This document shows, piece after piece, positions 1 through 8,290 of a DNA stretch of 14,038 nt. The stretch lies in contig JAOXYB010034640.1 in NCBI GenBank assembly GCA_028565635.1, positions 1 through 14,038 on the forward strand. The letters run 5' to 3'. Position 1 is the stretch's first letter; the number at the start of each line of letters is the position of its first letter. Source of the DNA: Phoronis ovalis. Taxonomy: Eukaryota > Phoronida > Phoronidae. The translations under genes were made by a program, and so were the position numbers. A model generated the notes under the pieces. That model saw nothing but the letters and a program-made list of their open reading frames with translations. It ran no database searches and had not been told where the DNA came from.

Positions 1-629
1 GGTCATTTAGGGGTCAAAGGTCAAAATTCTAAAAATGATGTTGAAAGGTAATTTGGAGGTCATTTAACGTTCATAAAGCCAATATGAGCAACCCTGCCTT
101 TGCTAAAAGGCTATCTAGTTATCTTATAAATTTACTAAATAAATTGTTTTGAAACTATAAGCTCGCAAAAGTCAAAAATATGTTTTAAAATTAATAGACC
201 ATATTATTATTGTAGCATATAGGGATAGAAATTTATATAGAGCTCGAAACTTGTATATAAATTCAATCTGGTAGTATTTAACAACTGTATGCCGGTGCAT
301 GGTTTTAAGAAAATTAAAAATAACACATTTTAACAAAAATAATAAAAAATACGACAAGGGTATAAACATAAACTAATAAAAATGTGAAATTATAAAATTG
401 TCCATCTTCATAGTAACTTGGTCTTGAGCCTAAGGCTAAGTTAGTCGCGACTTCGTGAGTTAGCGCTGCTCCTCGGAGAACTTCTGACGGGTGAGGCTTG
501 CCAAACTTCACAAATCCTTGTATAGCAAATCAAAGTTAAAGTGACCAAGCCTGTCATGTACATCTCTTTGTTTTTGTAACGGTAAATATGATTTTAATGG
601 ATGAATCGAAATTACATTTTATATTACAG
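1..629. other. Gene-poor left edge with repeat-like sequence
   Basis: No supportable gene. The first bases contain the word GGTCATTTA twice (1-9 and 57-65) around a GGGTCA-A-AGGTCA stretch, which looks like the end of a simple dispersed or satellite-like repeat. A more GC-rich patch lies at about 414-511 and is open on the minus strand for more than 40 codons. I recognise no protein in it. The rest is AT-rich sequence running to the splice acceptor at 628-629. Confidence 0.5.
11..23 (+). promoter_or_regulatory. DR1-type nuclear receptor half-site pair
   Basis: Seen: GGGTCA, one spacer base, AGGTCA, which is a direct repeat with 1-bp spacing. Known: RXR, HNF4 and COUP-type receptors bind DR1 sites. 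Inference: it may be functional, but it sits in repeat-like sequence with no promoter nearby, so a chance or repeat-borne match is more likely. Confidence 0.25.
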
Positions 630-757
630 CTCAAATTAATTGAAGAGTGGTTTCAAGTGAAAAAGGAAAAAGTAATGCCCATAATGGAGACAGGGAATAA
701 ATCTGGTGTTGGTGATGTGGAGGTCAGAGACAAATGCACTCATATTGGCAAGACTAG
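630..757 (+). CDS. Internal exon of unknown coiled-coil gene (exon A)
   Basis: An exon-like block of 128 nt. It follows an acceptor (TATATTACAG ending at 629) and ends at a donor (ACTAG|GTACTG at 758). Only one forward frame is open across it. It begins phase 0 with LKLIEEWFQVKKEK and continues through a Gly/Val/Asp-rich segment to CTHIGKT, leaving two bases of a codon at the end. Those two bases join cleanly to the single leading base of the block at 1462-1592, giving a serine. I do not recognise the protein. The charged helical start and the coiled-coil next exon resemble cytoplasmic scaffold proteins, for example the tails of the RASSF7-10 group, but that is only an impression. No upstream or downstream partner exons could be fixed. 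Confidence 0.4.
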
Positions 758-1461
758 GTACTGCATCAGTTTAATACTTCTAAGTAGATCATCGGTAGCC
801 TAGTTGTAGTAGCCATATGTTTCCTGCATCCCAATAGTATTTGTGGATGAACAGTGCAGCAAGGTACCTGAGACAAATTTCACCCAGATTCTTTTAATTT
901 TTGCTAATCTCTGAAATGATTTATATTAAAATACATACAAAACTTTAATATGTCCTCATTGAAACAGAATACTTTTTTTTAATCATATTTTTCCATAAAA
1001 CATGTTTCACATGAAATCCGAGAGCGAGATTATAAATGGTGGATAGGGTGAAATGTTTTCACATGGTTGTAAAATTTTACTTCTAAAACAGGTATGATTG
1101 TGAAATTTCTTGAAAACGTGTTCAGGCACCTACAAAGTTTCAAAACAAAATATTTACATAATGATATATTGGGATTTATCAGTGTATCAACACAAAATAC
1201 AAAATACACTGAAATATGCACTGACAATTTTGCTGCATTGATTCTACTGCAGTCTTAATTACTCTGGTTAGGGTACAGATATAAATGCTGAAGGTTACTG
1301 AAATTCATGAAATTTGGATTGCTAGTATTTTCAAACATAATGAAGTTGCACTGTGCCAGAAATTATGCGAGATTATGTCTTGTACCATTGTCCAAAACTG
1401 TCTTAAAACTTCCTTGTGTTTCATAAAAAAGCAAAATATATTTGAGTTATTTTTCTTCCAG
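758..1461 (+). other. Putative intron between exons A and B
   Basis: A 704-nt AT-rich stretch that starts with GT and ends in a pyrimidine-rich tract plus CAG. It contains several T-runs and no convincing coding sequence on either strand. It is an intron only if the two flanking blocks are real exons. Confidence 0.35.
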
Positions 1462-1592
1462 CTATGAGCAGATCTATAAACTTATAGAAACCATCCATTA
1501 TCAAGAGTTACAAATTTTAGAAATAGAAGAAAAGTTACGGCACAATAAAATGATTCAAGAAGTTAGAACCTTGCTAGATAGTGGATTGAAAG
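1462..1592 (+). CDS. Exon of unknown coiled-coil gene (exon B)
   Basis: A 131-nt block preceded by a strong acceptor (TTTTTCTTCCAG) and followed by AAAG|GTAATC. After the codon shared with exon A it reads YEQIYKLIETIHYQELQILE and then EIEEKLRHNKMIQEVRTLL, an acidic/basic helix with a heptad-like spacing of hydrophobic residues, typical of a coiled coil. The exon ends one base into a codon (glycine if the next bases fit). No following exon with the matching phase was found. If the donor is not used, the frame continues 31 more codons to a stop at 1685-1687, so a terminal-exon form is possible. The protein is unrecognised. LIETI followed by a short coiled coil is reminiscent of RASSF9/10 tails, a weak guess only. 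Confidence 0.45.
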
Positions 1593-2280
1593 GTAATCCT
1601 TATTGTGTATCTTGTACATTGATCACCCAATCATTTCTCTTTATGAAGTACGGGACATCTACAATCCAAGTCAATCGATTTGAGTAGCTTTCTGAATATA
1701 TGCAAAATGAGGCTACAAAACTGTACCAACATGAGGCAGTTGATTTCACTGGACACATGATATCTTGCAGGAACTCCGTCACAATTCAACATGTGAGCTT
1801 TGATTGTGTGGCTGTATATACGGTCTGCATTGATATGAATAATTATCATTATGGTGCCCATAATATATGATCAAAAACAAAATTGAATCTCTGCCCAGCC
1901 TACAAGTTATTTGATGGGTAATTTGCTTGATAATGACCAATCAAACAATGAATATGCTTATTTGCTATGAGAAGGAAGTGCTTTAATGTGAATTGACCAC
2001 AGGTAAATAAATACAATGAAAACGAAGTGCTATAATATGAATAGACTGCGGGTAAAGGAAGTTGGACCGAACTTTATTCGCTTAGAGGTGCTAGATGTTA
2101 GGGATTTTAATAATAATGCCAATAATTAGTGATTTTTTATCTTAACTTCGCACACTGCATAATTAATTAATATTTGTAGATAAGAGATGACAACTCATTT
2201 TGCTAAATAGATGCTTGGCTCACAGTAAATAGAACTAGCAACTAGATGACTAGGAATGAGGATGCACTGAACTTTAATAA
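1593..2280. other. Non-coding spacer with a short tandem duplication
   Basis: No supportable gene. Open frames on either strand are short and carry no recognisable motif. Possible plus-strand poly(A) hexamers (AATAAA) occur at 2006-2011 and 2277-2282. A small imperfect tandem duplication is described separately. The stretch ends where the dispersed repeat begins. Confidence 0.5.
1975..2058 (+). repeat. Imperfect two-unit tandem duplication, 49-bp period
   Basis: The 35-nt segments at 1975-2009 and 2024-2058 both start GAAGTGCT and run through related AATGTGAAT/AATATGAAT and GGTAAA words. Roughly three quarters of positions match by eye. This looks like an old local duplication. Confidence 0.55.
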
Positions 2281-2900
2281 AATGCAAATGGAAGGTGTTG
2301 AAAAGCCGTAAACAGAAGCACCTGGTCACCATTTGAGTTTTTGTACTACTTTATTTTAAAACTTGAATATGCGTAATGATGTTTATGTCTAAAAACAAAG
2401 CATGTAAAGTACTTGCTTATACATCGTAAAACAAACGAATAATAATTTGTCAAAAGTAATCATGTTTTTAAGAAAACAGGTATAATAATTGTACCAACTT
2501 ATACAGAAAGTATCAACACCATTAAGAAAAAATCCTTACTACACTAGAGATGTCTAGATGTATATACTTAGGATATCATAATATAGACAAGTTTGTAGTG
2601 TCGTTCAAATGCAGAATGAGAACAACTGTGGAACAAACATTAGCCCCAGGAAACGGACAGCAAGTCACATCCTTGACTGATAGCACCTATAACACACTTG
2701 TACATATACTTAGTGCATACATCCATTCTGCATACCAATTTACAATCAAGTTATGTTTTTCTGAAAAAATCAATCTTTATATTGGAAACAGCATTCAGTT
2801 TAGTATACATAAATATAGTCACATGTACAATTAGCAAGCCCATAGCCTATGATGTTAAGTAACAGTGAGCAAAGCAGGAAACAATATTACTAGGTCTCTT
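2281..2900 (+). repeat. 620-bp dispersed direct repeat, copy 1
   Basis: Base-by-base comparison shows that 2281-2900 and 8291-8916 are the same element, at roughly 85% identity by eye with scattered small indels. Sharp homology starts at AATGCAAATGGAAGGTGTTG and fades after GGTCTC. Indels break every reading frame between the copies, including the open frame at 2550-2834, so it is not coding. The left end can fold, because CAAATGG and CCATTTG with inner AGGTG and CACCT are complementary in both copies. No terminal inverted repeats or clear target duplication were found. It may be a non-autonomous transposable element or a segmental duplication remnant. In this copy the right end abuts the TRPV-like gene fragment. 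Confidence 0.85.
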
Positions 2901-2902
2901 TA

Positions 2903-3034
2903 CAAAATTAGTTTTATAACAAAAAATAGAGAAGGTTATTCTCTGCTTATCTATGTGACAAGATCTTGACCAAAAGATTACATATTAATAATGACACGAT
3001 ATTTTTGGTACTTGAGAAGACAGATAAGTCATAA
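2903..3034 (+). pseudogene. 3' end fragment of a second TRPV-like channel gene
   Basis: The last 30 codons plus stop (2942-3034) align without gaps to the end of the intact channel gene (6342-6434). By my count 72 of 93 bases and 21 of 30 residues match, and the stop codon is at the same place. The shared core reads AYLCDKILTK in both, then LVxEKTD. Weaker homology with small gaps and an in-frame TAG extends upstream to about 2903, where it meets the dispersed repeat. The remaining 600-odd codons are missing. An AATAAA hexamer 31 nt after the stop suggests the gene's original 3' end. About half of the differing codons are synonymous, which suggests it evolved as a working gene for a while before loss. 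It is read here as the remnant of a tandem paralogue. Confidence 0.8.
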
Positions 3035-3064
3035 TACATTTATATATTGTAAACTTAAAAGATC

Positions 3065-3070
3065 AATAAA
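3065..3070 (+). promoter_or_regulatory. Poly(A) hexamer of the TRPV-like remnant
   Basis: AATAAA 31 nt downstream of the remnant's stop codon, in the same orientation. It is probably a leftover of the paralogue's 3' untranslated region. Confidence 0.4.
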
Positions 3071-4402
3071 TTTGAAATATTTTGTATGGTTGATCTAGTG
3101 TTAGGTGAAGTAACTTAATGCAGTGTCAGTTCCTATATAGGTCTAGACGAAAGGATTTTTCAGATTTTTATGGGGAATTTCGAGTTCTATAACATTCTTT
3201 CATAAAATTTTAAAGCGTGAAACATGAATGTTTCTTATCTTCTAAATGGATAGTGAATTGCTGATGACAGTTATGGTGAATGCAGAATGGCAATATTTAG
3301 ACTTGTCTATCAGTAAACATTAATGAGATGTAGACGTTGCTGATGAATGGTGAATTTATATTTTACAACAATAGAAATAAATACATGCCAATTTGTTACC
3401 AGTGATTTGGGTTCTAAATGCATGTTATGTCGAGGGTATACAAGCACTTAGTTGTCAGCAAGATGATCAAATACTAAAATACATGTAACTTGAAATGCAT
3501 GTAATATTTTTCTGCTAGTTGATACAATAGAGTGCAGTGCAAATTGAAATTAATGTAATTAGCATACCAATAACCACCTAGAACTTTATCAGCAGGAGAC
3601 AGTATTCATAATAACAACAATGATGTGTTTAGAGTGCGAATACAGTTAAACATCTAAATATAAACCCGGTACGTAATAAACTTAGTAAATCATTTTTTTA
3701 TTGTTTATTATTTTGATTACTATAATGTACTTTTGCTTTAAATAAAACAAAGTTTCAGCTAAATAATGCGTTTTTATTGATTAACCTCTTCACTGTATAA
3801 CCGTATCACAGTGCACTCATGTAGCAAAATCTCTCAAATCGGTTAAAGGAAATTTATGCTTAGAGAGATAATTGCGGGTAAGGTACATCTTATAGAATCA
3901 CATCTTATTAATTAAAAAGCACAGTTGTAAAAACACTTATTTTTTATTAAATCAACAAGGATGAAATTAAGCCTGGATATGTAATTTCTACTGTATTCTG
4001 AAATCAGACTGAGATACAACATATTGGTTTGGAGATCGCTGAATAATAAATTTAAGTAAATATTGTTTTTCAATCTATCACACACAGACTGCATAAATAC
4101 AGTCACAACTATACTTTACACAGCTCAGATCGGGAAACATTGTATTTCCAATTATTTTTAATTTATAATAACATTCGCTTTGCATAGCAACTAGAAAAAA
4201 TAATACAATAACTTTAATATCTAAAACATTAAAGATATAAGGTTTGGGAATAGCTTAAATTATTTAACCTTTAAACGTAAAGAGAAAATAGTTTTGATAA
4301 TGACATGTTTTCTTTTGACCATTGGGACTTGTCGTCAAGAAGTTAAAAAATACCAGCAAAATGCGTAAACGAGACACTGAAATGTACTCTTTTTTTTTAC
4401 AG
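3071..4402. other. Non-coding region upstream of the channel gene
   Basis: AT-rich, with no convincing coding frame on either strand. It should contain at least part of the 5' intron of the channel gene, because it ends in a strong plus-strand acceptor at 4401-4402. The first exon and promoter could not be identified. A weak candidate donor, GCGG|GTAAGG, lies near 3869. No paralogue sequence beyond the 3' tail was recognised here. Confidence 0.5.
4386..4402 (+). promoter_or_regulatory. Splice acceptor before the channel coding exon
   Basis: ACTC, nine T residues and then ACAG is a textbook polypyrimidine tract and acceptor, ending 22 nt before the first ATG of the channel. It implies at least one further exon upstream, most likely 5' untranslated. 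The frame is open from the acceptor to the ATG, so an N-terminal coding extension cannot be excluded. Confidence 0.7.
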
Positions 4403-4424
4403 TATCACAAGAAAACGTAGAAAG

Positions 4425-6434
4425 ATGGCAGGCAATCTGAAACAAATTCTAGTTGTTCCTATTACAAGTGAAAGTGACTCTGCGCTCAATAACATCGTAT
4501 ATTCACATGAAGAAAATTCGGTTCGATGCAATTTTAAAAAGAATATTTTGGAAAATGCGAGTGTAGGTTCTAAAATAAAGGTAGAAAATTTACAAAGCAA
4601 GAAATCTGTTTTCATGGGTACTAAAAGTTCAAAAGTCGAAATGTGCCTAAAGGAATCAAAGGAATTATTGCCTGTAAGTGATTATGAATTTTGGTTCAGA
4701 ACCTTAATTGAAGGAAATACCGAAAGTACAAGCAATATGTTGCAAAACAGTATACTGAAGGAAAAAAAACGCTTAATAAACGGCACTTTTGATGGTGATA
4801 ATTTATACATTAGAAATTGCCTACAGAAACCAGGAAATGAAGATGATGCCTTATTCGTTTTGGTAAAAAGCATTTTTCCTCAGAAAATTGTTTGTCCCAT
4901 AACTCTGGCCGTGTTATCAAGATCTGTACCACTATTAAAAGAGCTACTAAGCCATCATCCAAAATTAACCGATGTTGTTGAAGATGGTAATAATAATATA
5001 TTTCACATGTTGGTACTTTTTGCAGCCTTTTACACAAGTGATGAACTTATCTTTTGTGAAATGTATCACATCATTGAACGTCATTTAAGCCAGAATGGAA
5101 AATTAGACAATCTAGAAAAAATTCTTTTGTCAGACAACCAAAATGGTTTACGACCTTTGGAGCTAGCTGGAAGATTGAGAAGATATCGTCTAGGGAATAG
5201 CATTTTAAACACAAGGAATGTATATAAAATTATACACGACTCTCCTGGTCTCGCACAAAAGCATTTGTATGACATTACCGATTATGTTGGCAGTAAAGCT
5301 AGGAGGAGATTCTGCTCTGCTTTGTATACTGTGCTGCTGTTAGAGCATGAACACTTGGATGACCATGTTGAACACATTTCTTCATCCAATGTCCTACACA
5401 CTTGGTGTTCATTACATATCCAACAAACAAAATGGTTACTTTTAACTTGGGCATTTTTAAGGACAGCGTACTGTCTGCTGTTCTTAATATTATCTATAAC
5501 ATTCGACAGATACACGCAGCAGCCAGAAAACAACTTAACAGCTATACCAGACAATTCATCCTATAACACTACCATGATTCCTGTTGAGGGTGGGATTAGC
5601 TGGAAAGATGATCCCACTATTTTTAATGTGTTTGTGATAACGGCAACTGTGTTGAACATACGATGGCTTGTCGGTGTGTATACTGAAGTTTACGACATGG
5701 TGTTGTATCTTAAAATCCCGAAAATCATTAGATCTAATATAACTATCCAATATGTTGTCAACACAGCATTTTTCCGCTTTTGCGACACTGTGCATCAGGT
5801 ATGCGCTCTTCAGTTATGCGGTACTTTGGTTTATGAAGGGTATTTTCCAAGAAAACCTTACACATTGTTTCTTATTTCTGCAGCTACAATCACAAACATA
5901 TGGTCAGTGCTATTTTTCTTACAAATTTCTCCATTTCTTGGTCATTTTGTCATTGTTTTCCAAAATATGGTTAGAATTCTGTTCAAATTTTTGATTATTT
6001 ATCTTGTCATTTTTGTATCTTTTACATCAACGTTTCAAATTTTGATGAAAAGGGATAATCCAGAAGATTATGGCAATTTTTTCACTGCCTTGTTTGTTAC
6101 CTTCCTAAATATGTTGAATATTGTAGACGAAAGTTCATTTAGGAACGACAGCCCTGAAAGTTTGCCATCTATTCTTGTTTATATCTCTTACATTATAGTT
6201 GTGCCTATTTTATTACTAAATTTTCTTATAGCACTAATGAGTGATGCTGTAGCATACATGTCAGTCAACAAATCTATTGTTTTAAAGCTGTATCACTTAG
6301 AAATTAGTTTAACAACAGAAAATAAAATTAGAACATTCTTTCCTGCTTATCTATGTGACAAAATTCTGACCAAGGGATTGCATACCCTTAATGATAGGCT
6401 ATATCTGGTAATTGAGAAAACAGACAGATCATAA
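4425..6434 (+). CDS. TRPV-like cation channel, single coding exon
   Basis: A 669-residue channel subunit for the plasma or an internal membrane, expected to assemble as a tetramer passing cations. Residues 1-140 are divergent. Residues 155-260 are ankyrin-like in TRPV style: PITLAVLSRSVPLLKELL, then DGNNNIFHMLVLFA and NGLRPLELAG, matching the family's repeat and finger-loop pattern. Membrane segments by hydrophobicity are S1 336-360, S2 398-420, S3 about 451-470, S4 478-500, S5 515-540, pore helix about 551-563 and S6 582-607. N370, N377 and N381 are glycosylation sequons in the S1-S2 loop. The filter reads TFLNMLNIVD where classical TRPV has a GMG core. The segment after S6 lacks the usual tryptophan TRP box, and the tail is short (about 60 residues). 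The start has a good context (A at -3, G at +4) and no earlier in-frame ATG. It could belong to the divergent TRPV-like (TRPVL) clade; a TRPA relative is less likely. Confidence 0.85.
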   Translation: MAGNLKQILVVPITSESDSALNNIVYSHEENSVRCNFKKNILENASVGSKIKVENLQSKKSVFMGTKSSKVEMCLKESKELLPVSDYEFWFRTLIEGNTESTSNMLQNSILKEKKRLINGTFDGDNLYIRNCLQKPGNEDDALFVLVKSIFPQKIVCPITLAVLSRSVPLLKELLSHHPKLTDVVEDGNNNIFHMLVLFAAFYTSDELIFCEMYHIIERHLSQNGKLDNLEKILLSDNQNGLRPLELAGRLRRYRLGNSILNTRNVYKIIHDSPGLAQKHLYDITDYVGSKARRRFCSALYTVLLLEHEHLDDHVEHISSSNVLHTWCSLHIQQTKWLLLTWAFLRTAYCLLFLILSITFDRYTQQPENNLTAIPDNSSYNTTMIPVEGGISWKDDPTIFNVFVITATVLNIRWLVGVYTEVYDMVLYLKIPKIIRSNITIQYVVNTAFFRFCDTVHQVCALQLCGTLVYEGYFPRKPYTLFLISAATITNIWSVLFFLQISPFLGHFVIVFQNMVRILFKFLIIYLVIFVSFTSTFQILMKRDNPEDYGNFFTALFVTFLNMLNIVDESSFRNDSPESLPSILVYISYIIVVPILLLNFLIALMSDAVAYMSVNKSIVLKLYHLEISLTTENKIRTFFPAYLCDKILTKGLHTLNDRLYLVIEKTDRS

Positions 6435-6516
6435 TTGGAAATATCACAGTTCTTTTCTGCTATTTTCTTTTGAGACGATATGTATATAGCCTGTAACTGG
6501 ATCGGCACATTAAAAA

Positions 6517-6522
6517 AATAAA
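6517..6522 (+). promoter_or_regulatory. Poly(A) hexamer of the channel gene
   Basis: AATAAA 82 nt after the TAA stop, in an A-rich stretch. It is the first canonical hexamer downstream and gives a short 3' untranslated region. Confidence 0.6.
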
Positions 6523-8290
6523 GGAAATACGTTAATGCAGTACATGCATGTCTTTGGGTACAGTGTTACATATTAAGAAGATTCAGAGCATGAAGCAGTT
6601 GGATCAGCCTGTTACCATACAAAGCTTAATGGAAGACGAATTTCATTTCGTGCCTGTCTGCCTTTTGAAAAGAATGTGTTCTAGATTTCTAACTACATCT
6701 TGATTTAGCAAATTTTCTAATTATTGTCTTGTATTGCCAAGCAACAGCTCTTGAAGGGAGTTGTCGTATGTGTTTAGAATGCTAAAATGCATCGGTTATT
6801 GATTACTTGCTTCTTGTTCACTCCTGGTGTACTCATAAACGTGTCAAGCTTTCACTTTATTGTGCAATATATAACTTTACGCAGTATAAATTGTGCAAAG
6901 TGCGCATAAATATGTATGCTTGGGGATTCTTGTTGACTCCTCTAACAATTGCTTTGTACCAAACCCATATTTTCATGACTTTCTCTATGTGTGTGCTGAA
7001 AGATTCCTAATTTCTGCCTTGCATTAAAACTAAAGCAAAAGAGATCATATTTGTCATGGTAACTGTGTTATGAGTGCCTGAAAATGTGTATTCAAAAGAT
7101 TAGTGACAGTGAAACAAATTATTTTATAATAATTAAATTACAAATTGGTTGATAACAAGACAATAAACACCACGCCTCATGTTGTGGGAGTGGATTTCAG
7201 TGCATAGAGAATTGTCTGGGATTTCAGTGCATACTTGTTTATTAATCCAATTAATTATAGTCATACTCATTAATGTATTAGTTTATGTATTAGTGCTAAT
7301 GTGCTATACAATAAATCCATAAAGAATACCCAAAGCAAGTTTGTCAGTAGCCACTCTTATAAATCATGTGTCAAGAGTTGTTTTCCATTTGTTATTTTTT
7401 TATGTAACCTTGTTTGGTAACTTATTTTGTAAGTATTTACACGTATAGGTATATAAATATATGTGAATAAACACTTCGTAAATTTTATTACAGTCGTATT
7501 CCATCCCTACACCTTGACTTTCACTACATAACCATTAATTACATAATTAAGTTCCCCATCCCCTTCAATGGTGTTTTTGTAATATCTTGCCTGATGTTCC
7601 GATGAAAACTCTTTCCAGTCACAAATCAAGATAATTATGTCTCTAAACCACACTTAATTTTTTGTTCTGGAGTGGGCAATAATCTTATTGCTATAGCAGA
7701 TTATAGGGCACCTGGTGAAAAAATTGTGGAAACCGGCAACACTGCAGGTTTTTCCTACACAAAAGAATTCCATTATTTCTTAAACTCTGTTTTCGGTCAC
7801 TTTGAGTAAAATTATACACACATTTTAAAGTAAAAGTGATAATCACGGTCAAAAGAGGAAGGGATAAAAAGCGAATGTTAATGCAGTGACTACAGTCCGC
7901 CTATTGACGGATTTGAATAACCTGCAATAACTGTCTGCAGGACATTGATTCCCAGGATCATCATTTTGTTATATGGATACATAATTTTGAATCAGTCAAG
8001 TTAATATGTTAAACAAAATTTAAAACAGAATTGCACTATTTAATGCCGTCCTATTGACTGCAGTATTATACGAGATTCAATTGTAAGATATTCCAGAAAA
8101 TTTGTAAAGACAACAGGAAGAACTTTTCACTTTCGTGTCTACAAGTGCAACAAAGCTTTCATCACCATCATACATCAGGTCTCTAGTCTGTCAATGGATT
8201 CCATGTTGCTATCAAATATTGTTTAATTCGTTCACATTTTTTATGGAGCAATTTCACATCGATCTATAGAGTATTATTTACCCGGAAATC
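6523..8290. other. Intergenic region without a recognised gene
   Basis: AT-rich, with scattered AATAAA words (for example near 7161, 7310 and 7465). Open frames are short and featureless. A 15-bp word, GGATTTCAGTGCATA, is repeated at 7192-7206 and 7219-7233. One 60-codon open stretch (8044-8223) without an initial ATG was considered and not accepted as a gene. Confidence 0.5.
7192..7233 (+). repeat. Exact 15-bp direct repeat, 27-bp period
   Basis: GGATTTCAGTGCATA occurs at 7192-7206 and again at 7219-7233, separated by 12 bases. This is a small local duplication with no further copies noticed. Confidence 0.7.

Noticed and set aside
404-511. tRNA-derived SINE or tRNA gene
   Set aside because: No A-box/B-box pair with the right spacing and no cloverleaf could be seen on either strand.
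2550-2834. Open frame of 94 codons on the plus strand
   Set aside because: It lies entirely inside the 620-bp repeat, and the second copy carries indels that break the frame, so it is not a conserved gene.
4397-5795. Several minus-strand open frames opposite the channel gene
   Set aside because: They are antisense shadows of the TRPV-like coding exon.
8044-8226. 60-codon open stretch on the plus strand, with TGCAG before and CATCAG|GTCTCT after part of it
   Set aside because: It has no initial ATG, no recognised motif and only weak splice borders. Chance cannot be excluded.
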